This document shows positions 37,168 through 46,136 of a stretch of DNA of 64,000 bases, in pieces. The notes beneath the pieces are model-generated. The model had not been told where the DNA came from and did not search any database. It worked only from the letters and a program-made list of their open reading frames with translations. Position numbers and translations under genes: made by a program. The stretch covers positions 124,001 to 188,000 of the forward strand of contig NZ_PDZL01000011.1 of NCBI RefSeq assembly GCF_002735705.1. The letters run 5' to 3'. Within the stretch, counting starts at the first letter, position 1. Every line of letters begins with the position of its first letter. The DNA comes from Janthinobacterium sp. BJB426. GTDB lineage: Bacteria > Pseudomonadota > Gammaproteobacteria > Burkholderiales > Burkholderiaceae_D.

Positions 37168-39070
37168 GTTTTTCCTCCTGCGTTGCAATCTGTAGTTCGA
37201 TGGTGAAGATGGCGCCGCCGCCGGGGGCGTTTTCGGCGCGCAGCACGCCGCCGAACTGGCGCGTGATCTGTTCGGAAATGGCCAGTCCCAGGCCCAGACC
37301 CAGGCCTTGCGGTTTTGTCGTGAAGAACGGTTCGAACAGGTGTTCGCACACTTCCGTGGACAAGCCGGGTCCCGTGTCGGCCACGTGGATCAGCACGTGC
37401 TCGGGCGTGCATTCGACGGCCACGCGCAGGCTGCGCACGTCGCTGCCGTTCATGGCGTCCAGCGCATTCGCATACAGGTTGACCAGCACCTGCTCCAGGC
37501 GGTTGCTTTCGCACATGGCGAAGATGTCTTCCGGTGGCAGTTGCAGGGTGAAACGCACATTTTCCACCTGCAGCCGGCGTTCGACGAGGAACAGGGCATT
37601 GCTGATCGCCGTGGGGATCGAGACGGAGGTCAGGCTGGTCGTCGACTTGCGCGCAAAAATCTTCAATTGACCCGTAATGGTCCCCATCCTGGCCGCAATT
37701 TGCGATATCTTCGCCAGGTTGCGCCGCGCGTCGTCGAGCCGTCCGCGCTCCAGCAGGATGACGGCATTGTCGGACATGGTGCGCAGCGCCGTCAGCGGCT
37801 GGTTAAGTTCATGCGTGATGCTGGCCGACATTTGCCCCAGCACGGCCATCTTGCCGGCTTGAAACAGTTCGTTTTGCGTGATGTGGAGTTTTTGCTCGGC
37901 CTTGCTGCGCACGTCGATTTCCTGGCTCAGGCTTTGCGTCATGGCATTGAGTTCCGAGGTGCGTTCCTCGACCATGGCTTCCAGGTTGTCGTAAGCATGT
38001 TGCAGATCTTCGCGGGCGCGCAATTTTTGCGCCACGGCCGCGCGGCGCTGGCGCAGGTAAAAGAACAGCAGCATGAAAAAGCCCAGCAGCACGCAAGAGA
38101 AGGCGGCCGCCGCGCGCGCGCTGGCCTTGGCCTGCGCCAGATCCGACAAATAAATGAAAGTCCAGCCTTGCGGCGACTTGAGCTTGATCTGCGTCATGAC
38201 GCTCGAGCTGATCTTCGGTGGCGTGTCGGCGTGTTCCTGCTCGCGCACGCTGATCACGCGGGCGCCATTGCCCAATTGGCGGTCGGAAATGAAGGGGATG
38301 GCTTCCAGCTGCTTCGAATAATACTGGCGCGTGCGATTGAGTTCTTCGACGATCGCGGGCGACAGCTGCGCCAGGGTCTTGTATTTCCAGTCCGCCATGG
38401 AACTGAGAAAAATCACGCCGTGCTCGTCGGCCAGCATGACCTTGTCGGCGCCCTGCACCCAGCGTTTTTCCAGGGTTTCCAGGTTCACCTTCACCGTTGC
38501 CAGGCCCAGCATGTGGCCATTCTGGTAGATGCCGTGGGCAAAGAAGTAACCGGGTTCCAGCCGCGTTGTGCCCACGCCATAGAAGCGGCCCGGCGTGCCG
38601 CGCAGCGCATCCTGGGCGTAGGGGCGGAACGAGATATTGTCGCCAATAAAGCTGTCGGGCTGCTGCCAGTTGCTGGCGGCGCGCGTGTTGCCGTCGAGGT
38701 TGCTGATGAAAATGGTCGAGGATTTCGCCTGGGCATTCATCTGCTCGAGGTAATGGTTGACCGTATCGACCAGCACCGGGTCTTCCGGGTGCTGCAGCAA
38801 GCGGATCACGTCGCGGTTCAGCTCCAGGGTCTTGGGCAGGAAGTCGTATTTTTCCAGCGCATTTTCCAGGCTGCTGACATATACCTCGAGGCGTTGCGCA
38901 CCGCTGGCCTGCAGCTTGCCGATGGCGATGCGTTCGGTCCAGAAATACACGAGCCAGACGGTGGCCAGGCAGGCGGCCAGCACGACGCCCCAGGCCAGCG
39001 TTTCGCGGCCCGACCGTTGCGACAGGCGCTGGCGCCAGGAAAGGGAGGGTTTCGTAGTACTGCTATTCAT
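37160..39070 (-). CDS. dctB: C4-dicarboxylate sensor histidine kinase (DctB-type)
   Basis: 636 residues from the chosen ATG; a GTG ten codons earlier is possible and neither has a clear ribosome site. First membrane segment at ~25-45 (GVVLAACLATVWLVYF), a ~260-residue periplasmic double-PAS sensor (YFFAHGIYQNGHMLGLATVKV), second membrane segment at ~300-320, a coiled coil, HisKA with phospho-His in SITHELNQPLTALR (~405), and ATPase lobes with FFTTKPQGLGLGLGL. Phosphorylates DctD. Co-transcribed with it. Confidence 0.92.
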   Translation of the reverse strand: MNSSTTKPSLSWRQRLSQRSGRETLAWGVVLAACLATVWLVYFWTERIAIGKLQASGAQRLEVYVSSLENALEKYDFLPKTLELNRDVIRLLQHPEDPVLVDTVNHYLEQMNAQAKSSTIFISNLDGNTRAASNWQQPDSFIGDNISFRPYAQDALRGTPGRFYGVGTTRLEPGYFFAHGIYQNGHMLGLATVKVNLETLEKRWVQGADKVMLADEHGVIFLSSMADWKYKTLAQLSPAIVEELNRTRQYYSKQLEAIPFISDRQLGNGARVISVREQEHADTPPKISSSVMTQIKLKSPQGWTFIYLSDLAQAKASARAAAAFSCVLLGFFMLLFFYLRQRRAAVAQKLRAREDLQHAYDNLEAMVEERTSELNAMTQSLSQEIDVRSKAEQKLHITQNELFQAGKMAVLGQMSASITHELNQPLTALRTMSDNAVILLERGRLDDARRNLAKISQIAARMGTITGQLKIFARKSTTSLTSVSIPTAISNALFLVERRLQVENVRFTLQLPPEDIFAMCESNRLEQVLVNLYANALDAMNGSDVRSLRVAVECTPEHVLIHVADTGPGLSTEVCEHLFEPFFTTKPQGLGLGLGLAISEQITRQFGGVLRAENAPGGGAIFTIELQIATQEEKHV

Positions 39071-39127
39071 AAAATCAGCTGCCAACTTGCAAGAACCCAC
39101 AGTATCGCATTTAAGTAATCGCGGAAA

Positions 39128-39156
39128 TAAAAAAGCCGCCGGATGTGCATCCGGCG
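39128..39156 (-). terminator. Terminator of the porin gene
   Basis: GCCGCCGGAT GTGC ATCCGGCGGC stem, followed on the minus strand by T6; 24 bases past the porin stop. It separates porin from dctB. Confidence 0.88.
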
Positions 39157-39179
39157 GCCTGCGCTGTAACTAGCCGCGA

Positions 39180-40172
39180 TTAGAACGTATGACGCATACC
39201 TAAATTGAAACCGCTGTTGCCGGTGCCATTGTCCGTGGCATTGCCGACGACGAAGGTGGCGCCGTTCTTGTTGCTGATGTGGCCGTAACCGGTGTACAGG
39301 TCGCTGCGCTTGGACAGGGCGTAGAACGCGCCGATGGCCCACTGCTGGGCGTCACGGTTGGCGTTGCTCTTGTCGTTGTGGCGGATGTACGATGCGACCA
39401 GCTTGGTGGCGCCGAACGGTGCGCTGAAGCCGAGCAGGATGTCGTTGCTCTTGCTGTCGTCGAGGGCGCGGTTGTCGGCGTAGCCGAAGTTGCCTTGCAC
39501 TACGCCAAAGTCGTAGCGCGTGGCCAGCAGGGTGTTGCGCGTTTGCTGGGTCGCCAGCGCATTTTCCTTGCGGTGGTGCGTCAGGGTCACGTTCAGCGGA
39601 CCGTCGATGTAGTGCACGGCGCCGCCCATGCTGCGGTTTTTCGCATTGTCGCCGGCCACTTCGCCAAAGCCATACGCCAGGTCGGCCGACAGCTTGCTCC
39701 AGGTCGGCGTGGTGTATTGCACCATGTTATCGACGCGGATATTCGTCACCATCAGGTTCGATGCCGTGCCGGCCAGGCCGATGACGAATGGATCGGCCAC
39801 GTCGCGCAGGGCCAGGTAGTACGGAGAATATTGGCGGCCCAGGGTGACGGCGCCGGCGCTGCCGGTCAGGCCGACATATGCCTGGCGGCCGAACAGCAGG
39901 CCGCCCTGGCCCGAGGTGCCGGTGTCGATATTGAAGCCGCTTTCCAGCACGAAGGTAGCGGCCAGGCCGCCGCCCAGGTCTTCCTTGCCCTTGAAGCCGA
40001 TGCGCGAGCCGGAAGCGACGCCGGAAGCGACGCGGTTCAGGCGGTCTCCAGCCGCATCCTTGTCGAATACCAGGCCGGCGTCAGCCACGCCATAGATCGT
40101 CACGCTCGATTGGGCCATGGCGCCGGTGGAGGCTGCGCCGAGGGTCAGCAGGGTAAACAGGACTTTTTTCAT
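39180..40172 (-). CDS. Gram-negative porin (Burkholderiales OmpC type)
   Basis: 330 residues. Signal peptide to about 20 (LLTLGAASTGAMA), then the typical opening QSSVTIYGVADAGLV and SRIGFKGKEDLGGGLAATFVLE; the constriction-loop region holds LLFGRQAYVGLTG; it ends in Phe (LGMRHTF). A trimeric passive pore in the outer membrane. It lies between the DctA-family symporter and dctB, on the same strand, so it may admit dicarboxylates (inference). AGAGAG precedes the ATG. Confidence 0.93.
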   Translation of the reverse strand: MKKVLFTLLTLGAASTGAMAQSSVTIYGVADAGLVFDKDAAGDRLNRVASGVASGSRIGFKGKEDLGGGLAATFVLESGFNIDTGTSGQGGLLFGRQAYVGLTGSAGAVTLGRQYSPYYLALRDVADPFVIGLAGTASNLMVTNIRVDNMVQYTTPTWSKLSADLAYGFGEVAGDNAKNRSMGGAVHYIDGPLNVTLTHHRKENALATQQTRNTLLATRYDFGVVQGNFGYADNRALDDSKSNDILLGFSAPFGATKLVASYIRHNDKSNANRDAQQWAIGAFYALSKRSDLYTGYGHISNKNGATFVVGNATDNGTGNSGFNLGMRHTF

Positions 40173-40251
40173 GAAAATCTCTCTAATAAGTTGGAATGAC
40201 TACTGATCGCACTACCTGACTGCTTGTTACTCAACATCGACAACAAATAAA

Positions 40252-40272
40252 TGGCCCGCTTGTGGCGGGCCA
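40252..40272 (-). terminator. Probable terminator of the symporter gene
   Basis: TGGCCCGC / GCGGGCCA hairpin 8 bases beyond the symporter stop; the minus strand continues TTTATTTG, a weak U-tract, so read-through to the porin is possible. Confidence 0.6.
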
Positions 40273-40280
40273 TGGCGCTA

Positions 40281-41594
40281 TCAGGCTTTGCTAGCGTGAT
40301 CCGCTTCGCCCCAATGGCTTTCCGTGTTCTGGCTGGCCGCGTTGGCGGCAGCGGCTTCTTCCTCGGTGGCCAGGCCACCTTCCCACTTGGCGACGACAGC
40401 CGTGGCGACGGCATTGCCGACCGCGTTGGTAGCCGAACGGCCCATGTCGAGGAATTGGTCGACGCCCATCAGCAGCAGCAAGCCGGCTTCCGGAATATTG
40501 AACTGGTTCAGGGTAGCGGCAATCACCACCAGCGAGGCGCGCGGTACGCCGGCCATGCCTTTCGAGGTCAGCATCAGCAGCAGCAGCATGGTGATCTGCG
40601 TGCCGATCGACAGATCGATACCATAGGCTTGCGCAATGAACAGCACGGCAAAGGTGCAGTACATCATCGAACCATCGAGGTTGAAGGAGTAGCCCATTGG
40701 CAACACGAAGCTGGAAATCTTGCGGTCCACGCCGAACTGGTCGAGCGCCGTCAGCAGTTTTGGATACGCCGCTTCCGAGCTGGCCGTCGAGAATGCCAGC
40801 AGGAATGGTTCGCGGATCAGGCCGACGAGCTTGAAGATGCGCGGACCGATGACGACGAAGCCGGCGCCGATCAGCAGGGCCCACAGGCACAGCAGGCCGA
40901 CGTAGAAGCCGCCCATGAACTTGGCAAACGTGACCAGCACGCCCAGGCCGTGGGTGGTGATGACGGAGGCCATCGCGGCGAACACGGCCAGTGGGGCCAG
41001 GTTCATGATGGTGCCGGTGATGCGCAGCATGACTTGTGCCAGCTGGTCGACGACGGCTGTCAGGGTCTTGCCCGATTCGCCCAGGCCGGCCAGTGCGCCG
41101 CCGAAGAAGATCGAGAACACCAGCACTTGCAGGATTTCATTGTTGGCCATGGCCTCGATCGGCGACTTCGGCACCAGGTGCGTGAAGAAATCTTTCAAGG
41201 TGAAGGCGGCCGTTTTCAGATTGGTTGAAGCGTGTACGTCCGGCAATGGCAAACCGAGGTTGGTTCCCAACTGCATCAGGTTCGACAGCACCATGCCCAG
41301 CGCCAGCGAAACGAGCGAGGCTACGACGAACCAGCACATGGCTTTCAGGCCGATGCGGCCGGCCGTCTTGCCGTCGCCCATGTGGGCGATACCGACCGTC
41401 AGGGTGGAGAACACCAGCAGCGCAATGATCATCTTGATCAGGCGCAGGAAGACGTCGGTGACGATGGAAATATTGCCAGCGATTTGAGCGCTGAGCTTGG
41501 CATCAGGGAAGGCGGTGTTGCATCCATAGCCCACGGCAATGCCGAGGATCATGGCAATCAGGATGTACAGGGTTAATGGCCGTTTCTTTTTCAT
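40281..41594 (-). CDS. dctA: Dicarboxylate/amino acid:cation symporter (DctA family)
   Basis: 437 residues, inner-membrane secondary transporter of the DAACS family. Eight helices and two re-entrant loops expected. Visible: the serine-rich loop AFSTASSEAAYPK, MGYSFNLDGSMMY (cation/substrate site), LTSKGMAGVPRASLVV and the C-terminal ALxNVGNA-like GRSATNAVGNAVATAVVAKWEG. GGAGG lies 8 bases before MKKKRP. The flanking dctBD genes favour C4-dicarboxylates such as succinate; some motifs also fit glutamate/aspartate carriers, so the substrate is inferred. A candidate sigma-54 promoter lies upstream at 41722-41737. Confidence 0.88.
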   Translation of the reverse strand: MKKKRPLTLYILIAMILGIAVGYGCNTAFPDAKLSAQIAGNISIVTDVFLRLIKMIIALLVFSTLTVGIAHMGDGKTAGRIGLKAMCWFVVASLVSLALGMVLSNLMQLGTNLGLPLPDVHASTNLKTAAFTLKDFFTHLVPKSPIEAMANNEILQVLVFSIFFGGALAGLGESGKTLTAVVDQLAQVMLRITGTIMNLAPLAVFAAMASVITTHGLGVLVTFAKFMGGFYVGLLCLWALLIGAGFVVIGPRIFKLVGLIREPFLLAFSTASSEAAYPKLLTALDQFGVDRKISSFVLPMGYSFNLDGSMMYCTFAVLFIAQAYGIDLSIGTQITMLLLLMLTSKGMAGVPRASLVVIAATLNQFNIPEAGLLLLMGVDQFLDMGRSATNAVGNAVATAVVAKWEGGLATEEEAAAANAASQNTESHWGEADHASKA

Positions 41595-41721
41595 TTTGAC
41601 TCCTCCGGTGAAACGCCGCTGTGAGCGGATTATTGATAGCGAGCAACTCAAGCTTGGAGTCAATATTTCTCAAAAACAAGCCCTTGCGTGCTAGCGATTA
41701 TTTGCAGCAAAACCTGTACAT

Positions 41722-41737
41722 AGCAAAGGATATGCCT
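41722..41737 (-). promoter_or_regulatory. Candidate sigma-54 (-24/-12) promoter of dctA
   Basis: Minus strand AGGCATATCCTTTGCT: GG and GC are exactly 10 bases apart and TTGCT matches the -12 element; consensus is TGGCACG-N4-TTGCW. It predicts a ~115-base leader for dctA and fits activation by the neighbouring DctD. Confidence 0.6.
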
Positions 41738-41819
41738 GAAATTGGAATTTCCTACATAACTTCTTAAGTTGTTGATTTAAGGCGGCTTTTTTGTTGTCAG
41801 GATGTCGCAATTTCGCACA

Positions 41820-41845
41820 CTTGCGCGAAATATTGGACGCGCAAG
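41820..41845. promoter_or_regulatory. Inverted repeat upstream of the sigma-54 promoter, possible DctD site
   Basis: CTTGCGCG and CGCGCAAG flank 10 bases, ~83 bases upstream of the -24 element. Position and symmetry suit an enhancer site for DctD. The rest of 41595-41975 contains no coding frame that I can support. Confidence 0.4.
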
Positions 41846-41923
41846 CGCATCGCTGTATGACTTTTCATACGCTAGTCGCGGCAGGGCGGAGGTGCGCCAA
41901 AAAGACAAGATTATCAGGACAAT

Positions 41924-41947
41924 AAAAAAGCCCCTCCGAAGAGGGGC
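41924..41947 (-). terminator. Terminator of the Fiu-type receptor gene
   Basis: GCCCCTC CGAA GAGGGGC stem followed on the minus strand by T6. Confidence 0.87.
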
Positions 41948-41975
41948 CCGATGTTGCGGAATACTATTCTTGACG

Positions 41976-44309
41976 TTAGAACTTGATATTCGCCGTCAGG
42001 CTGAACGAACGTGGCTGGCCCGGAGTGTAGCGGAAGCCGGATTTGTTGATGGCCGCCACATAGGTCTTGTCGGCCAGGTTGTAGGCATTCAACTGCAAGT
42101 CGAGGTTCTTGTTGACGGTGTAGGTTGCCATGGCGTCGAAGACCCAGTAGGCATCCACGCGGGCCGGCGTGCCGACGGCGCCATCGGTGCCGCGCAGCAT
42201 TTCACCCACGTAACGCGCGCCGCCGCCGATCTTCAGGCCAAACGGCAGGGTGTACGAAGTCCAGCTGGTGAACGCCTGTTTTGGCGTGTAGGTGAGGCTC
42301 TTCTCGCCACTGGCTGTAAAGACCTTGTTCGACTCGACCTTGGTATTCATGCGCGTGTAGCCGGCGCTGACCAGCCAGTTCGGCATGATCTCGCCCACCA
42401 CGCCCAGTTCCAGGCCTTGCACGCGCTTCTTGCCGGTCTGGTAATAGATGGTCGAGATGACAGGATCTTGTTCCAATTCATTCTTGACGGTGGTCTGGTA
42501 GACGGCGGCCGACAGCGACAGCTTTTGCTTCAGGAAGTCCCACTTGGTGCCGATTTCCTTGGTGATGGTTTCCTGCGGGTCATAGTTCGGGTTTTGCGCG
42601 CTGTTGGCGCCCGTGCTCAGGGCGAAGTTGACGCCAGGTGGCGCTTTCGACGTGGCCAGCAAGGCGTACACGCTGCTGTCCGGCGTCGGCTTGTACATGG
42701 CCGAGATCTTGCCGTTGGCCAAGGTGTCGCTCAGGGTCAAATGGGTAGGAATCGGCGTGCCGACCGGCAGTTTTTGTACCTGGTCCTTGGCCACGGCCGC
42801 TTGCAGGGCGACGGCGTCATACGTGGTGTTGAAATGGTCGAAGCGCACGCCGCCGTTGAAGATCCACTTGTCGCCGAACTTGACGGTGTCGAACACATAC
42901 AGGCTTTGCGTGTTGACTTCGCCTTCCGTGAAGGCGCCGCTGCGCACGGGATTGTGGCCGGTGACGGTGTCGCGCGGATTCGGATTGTACAGATTAGCAT
43001 CCGGCAAGGTGCCCAAGGTGGCTGGCACATAGCTGTAGTTGGTCTGTTTTTCGCTGGTGAACTCGGCGCCGGCCACCAGGGAGTGCTTCAGCACGCCCGT
43101 GTCGAATTGCGCGCTGACCACGGTCTGGTTGGTCAGGATCGTGTTTTCCTGGTCCTTCACAGTGCGCAGCGAGCGCGCCAGCGTCCAGGTCGACGGATCG
43201 GTGGTGACCGGCGTCTTCAGGTTGGCCTGGCTGCCCATGAAGGCCGTCAGCAGGTAGTCCTGCTGGGTCTTGCCGTAGCGCGTCGTGTTCTGGAGCTGTA
43301 CGTTGGGCGAGAAATCATGGTCGATGCGCAAGGTGCCCATGTCGGCCTTGACCTTGTCGTAGTCCGAGGTGGAACCGTAGAAGTTCTTCGGATCGACCTT
43401 GGCGGCGCCGTTCAGGAAGGTGCGGATGACCGGTTGCTCCTTCGTGGCGACGTCCGGCGTCGAGTAGCCTGGCAAGCCGATGGTCGGCACGCCGCCGTCG
43501 GGCACGTTGTTTTGATCCACGTGCAGGTAGCTGGCCGTGATGCGCGTCGGCTTGCCAATGCCGAAGGTGACGGTGGGCGCGAAGGCCCAACGCTTGTTCG
43601 TGACTTCATCGCGCGCCGGATTGCCGCTGTCCTGCGTCATCAGGTTCAGGCGCAAGGCCGTGCCGGTATCGCTGTCGAGGATGCGGTTCCAGTCGGCCGT
43701 GGCGCGCTTCTGCTTGCCGCTGCCTGCTGTCAGCAGCGAGTTGAATTTGTTTTCCATGGTGGCCGTCTTGCTGACCAGGTTGATCGAACCGGTCGGCGAA
43801 CCGCGGCCGCTGTCCGTGCCCGCCGGGCCCTTCAGGACATCGATCTGCTCGATGTTGAAGACGTCGCGCGCGATGGAACCCACGTCGCGCACGCCATCGA
43901 CATAGATGCTGCCGGACGAATCGAAACCGCGCATGTAGACGGCGTCGCCCGTGTTCGTGTTGCCGTTTTCACCGAGGAAGAAAGTACCGACGCCAGGCGT
44001 GTTGCGCAGCGCGTCCGTCAGGGTCAGCGCGCCTTGCTGTTCGATCAATTCCTTCTTGATCACGACGATGGTTTGCGGCGTATTGACCAGCTCTTCCGTG
44101 TATTTCGGCGACGAGGCTTTTTCGGCCTTGAAATCATTTTCCTTGGACCCCACGACCTTGACTTCGTTCAGCATTTGCTGCGATGCCGGGGCGCTTTGGC
44201 CGGCTGGGTCGGCCGCCTGGGCGACGACGGGCAGCAGCATCACGGCCAGGGCGGCGCCGATGTGCTGGTTGAAACGGGTTGGGGCGTGTTTGCGGCTCTT
44301 GATTGCCAT
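41976..44309 (-). CDS. fiu: Catecholate siderophore receptor, Fiu type
   Basis: 777 residues. Outer-membrane TonB-dependent uptake of iron bound to catecholates. Signal peptide to ~32 (AVMLLPVVAQA). The plug contains NTPQTIVVIKKELI, GENGNTNTGDAVYMRGFDSS and YVDGVRDVGSIARDVFN; the barrel has VPDGGVPTIGLPGYS and the C-terminal NKSGFRYTPGQPRSFSLTAN. These stretches agree closely with E. coli Fiu as I remember it. There is no STN domain, so it does not signal. GAGAGAG precedes the ATG. A Fur box lies 129 bases upstream. Confidence 0.93.
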   Translation of the reverse strand: MAIKSRKHAPTRFNQHIGAALAVMLLPVVAQAADPAGQSAPASQQMLNEVKVVGSKENDFKAEKASSPKYTEELVNTPQTIVVIKKELIEQQGALTLTDALRNTPGVGTFFLGENGNTNTGDAVYMRGFDSSGSIYVDGVRDVGSIARDVFNIEQIDVLKGPAGTDSGRGSPTGSINLVSKTATMENKFNSLLTAGSGKQKRATADWNRILDSDTGTALRLNLMTQDSGNPARDEVTNKRWAFAPTVTFGIGKPTRITASYLHVDQNNVPDGGVPTIGLPGYSTPDVATKEQPVIRTFLNGAAKVDPKNFYGSTSDYDKVKADMGTLRIDHDFSPNVQLQNTTRYGKTQQDYLLTAFMGSQANLKTPVTTDPSTWTLARSLRTVKDQENTILTNQTVVSAQFDTGVLKHSLVAGAEFTSEKQTNYSYVPATLGTLPDANLYNPNPRDTVTGHNPVRSGAFTEGEVNTQSLYVFDTVKFGDKWIFNGGVRFDHFNTTYDAVALQAAVAKDQVQKLPVGTPIPTHLTLSDTLANGKISAMYKPTPDSSVYALLATSKAPPGVNFALSTGANSAQNPNYDPQETITKEIGTKWDFLKQKLSLSAAVYQTTVKNELEQDPVISTIYYQTGKKRVQGLELGVVGEIMPNWLVSAGYTRMNTKVESNKVFTASGEKSLTYTPKQAFTSWTSYTLPFGLKIGGGARYVGEMLRGTDGAVGTPARVDAYWVFDAMATYTVNKNLDLQLNAYNLADKTYVAAINKSGFRYTPGQPRSFSLTANIKF

Positions 44310-44437
44310 CTTGCTCTCTCGATAAGGTCAGGGTAGTGGTTCCTGGCTGGCGCTGCGCGCGGTGCTATCGCACGCGGACAAGTGGCTGGCTGGGGAAACG
44401 GGTTGTGTGACATTGTAATAATTGGGCGCTATTTCGT

Positions 44438-44456
44438 AAATGAGAATCGTTATCAG
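44438..44456. promoter_or_regulatory. Fur box between fiu and nudC
   Basis: AAATGAGAATCGTTATCAG agrees with the Fur consensus in its GA-AAT-N2-TTATC core. In the divergent region, it may repress fiu and possibly influence nudC. Confidence 0.78.
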
Positions 44457-44569
44457 TCTCGTTTACGCAACGATTTTTGTGTGCCGGAAAAAAAACACTG
44501 TGATGCCGCATGAATGCTTGCTTTGCGGCCGAACCGCTGCTACGCGGGCAGGCGTCCGGGAGCGAGAGT

Positions 44570-45436
44570 ATGATGAGCAACCTTTACAAATTTCCGCCAA
44601 GCATGCTCCATACTCCTGACGCTTTTGTGCCCCTGATCGACGCTCCCGAACCGGCTCCGACCGCCGAACAGACGCTGACGTTTGTCTTTCATCGCGGACG
44701 TTTATTGTTGCGAACGCCGGACCTGACCCTGCCCACCGCCGCCGAGGCGGCCGCGCTCGATATTGACCTGAGCCGCGCCCAGCCCGTGGGCTTGTGGCAG
44801 GGCCGCTATTGCCAGACGGTCTGGACCGACGAAGAGTTGCAGCCGGGCGACGGCCTGGCCTGGCACGGCATGCGTTCGTTGTTCAATGCCGTCGACGACG
44901 CGTTCCTGGGCCTGGCCAGCCGCGCCGCGCAACTGGCCGAGTGGGCGCGCACGCACCGCCATTGCGGCGTGTGCGCCACGCCCATGCAGCGCACACGCGG
45001 CGAACGCTGCTTCACCTGCGCCGCTTGCGGCATGCTCGCGTATCCGCGCATTTCGCCAGCCATGATGGTGCTCATCCGCAAGGCCGACCAGGTGCTGTTG
45101 GCCATGCACAAGCATTCGCCATCGCAGCGCTTCAGTCCGCTCGCCGGTTTCCTGGAAGCGGGCGAATCGATCGAGGAAGCCGTGCACCGCGAAGTGATGG
45201 AAGAGGTGGGTTTGCGCGTGCATAACTTGCAGTACTTCATGAGCCAATCATGGCCGTTTCCCCATTCGCTGATGATCGCGTTTACGGCCGATTACCTCGA
45301 TGGCGAAATTCGCCTTGACGAGAACGAGATCGCCGAGGCGCGCTGGTTCGGCCCCGGCGATGCGTGGCCGGAAGCGAGTTCGAGCGTGTCGATTTCCGCG
45401 CTGCTGGTGCGCGCCCACCGTCCGCCAACGGCATAG
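44570..45436 (+). CDS. nudC: NADH pyrophosphatase / NAD-RNA decapping Nudix hydrolase
   Basis: 288 residues from ATG at 44570 (GGAG 7 bases upstream; a second ATG follows immediately, and the frame is open 20 codons upstream). Zinc ribbon CGVC...CFTCAAC near residues 130-155, Nudix box GFLEAGESIEEAVHREVMEEVG near 205, and the family's downstream motif as SQSWPFPHS (usual form SQPWPFPxS, so one Pro is Ser). Hydrolyses NADH to NMNH and AMP and removes NAD caps from RNA. It is followed 78 bases later by folE on the same strand. Confidence 0.9.
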   Translation: MMSNLYKFPPSMLHTPDAFVPLIDAPEPAPTAEQTLTFVFHRGRLLLRTPDLTLPTAAEAAALDIDLSRAQPVGLWQGRYCQTVWTDEELQPGDGLAWHGMRSLFNAVDDAFLGLASRAAQLAEWARTHRHCGVCATPMQRTRGERCFTCAACGMLAYPRISPAMMVLIRKADQVLLAMHKHSPSQRFSPLAGFLEAGESIEEAVHREVMEEVGLRVHNLQYFMSQSWPFPHSLMIAFTADYLDGEIRLDENEIAEARWFGPGDAWPEASSSVSISALLVRAHRPPTA

Positions 45437-45514
45437 GAAAAGCCAGGGTTGCTCGGGCAGCTTGCCGCATTTTCTATATACTGGCGGCAATTGAAAATTT
45501 TAGGGTGGTTTAGC

Positions 45515-46081
45515 ATGTCTCAAGAAGAATTCTCCGAAAACGACTGGCGCCGGCTGATCAGCAGCTTTGGCGAAGATCCGCAGCGTCCTGGCTTGCTGGA
45601 AACGCCGGCGCGCGTGGCCAAGGCGTGGAAGCACTGGACGTCCGGCTATGGCCAGGACCCGGTGGACTTGCTGAAAGCGTTTGAAGATGGCGCGGAACAG
45701 TACAACGAGCTGATCGTCGTGCGCGGCATCCCCGTCTACAGCCATTGCGAACACCATCTGGCGCCATTTTTCGGCAAGGCCACCATCGGTTATGTGCCTA
45801 ACGGCAAGATCGTCGGCCTGTCGAAACTGACGCGCCTCGTCGATTGCTTCTCCAAGCGCCTGCAAGTGCAGGAACGCATGACGATGCAGATCGCCAATGC
45901 CCTGATGGAAGTGCTGGAACCGAAATCGGTGGGCGTGGTCGTACGCTGCCGCCACCTGTGCATGGAAAGCCGCGGCATCCGCACGCCGGGCGAAGAAACC
46001 ATCACCTCGGCCATGCTGGGCGAGATGCAGCCGAACCTGGCGCTGCGCACGGAGTTTCTGGCGTTGGCACGCGAAGTCTGA
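45515..46081 (+). CDS. folE: GTP cyclohydrolase I
   Basis: 188 residues. Converts GTP to dihydroneopterin triphosphate, first step of folate and tetrahydropterin synthesis. Zinc and catalytic residues appear in YSHCEHHLAPFFG (~residues 68-80) and CRHLCMESRGI (~145-155); RPGLLETPARVAKAW is near the N-terminus and EERMTMQIA-like QERMTMQIANAL in the middle. Shorter than E. coli FolE (222), as in many betaproteobacteria. MSQEEF is chosen because the upstream in-frame codons overlap a region with no ribosome site; AGGGTGG lies before it. Confidence 0.95.
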   Translation: MSQEEFSENDWRRLISSFGEDPQRPGLLETPARVAKAWKHWTSGYGQDPVDLLKAFEDGAEQYNELIVVRGIPVYSHCEHHLAPFFGKATIGYVPNGKIVGLSKLTRLVDCFSKRLQVQERMTMQIANALMEVLEPKSVGVVVRCRHLCMESRGIRTPGEETITSAMLGEMQPNLALRTEFLALAREV

Positions 46082-46103
46082 TTTTCGGCGACAATGCAAG
46101 ACA

Positions 46104-46128
46104 AAGGTGGCATATGCCGCCTTTTTTT
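46104..46128 (+). terminator. Terminator of folE
   Basis: AAGGTGGC ATAT GCCGCCTT stem with T7 after it; 22 bases past the stop. Confidence 0.82.
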
Positions 46129-46136
46129 ATGCGTTT

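Noticed and set aside
41802..44336. Plus-strand open frame opposite fiu
   Set aside because: Antisense of a complete siderophore receptor; composition-biased product.
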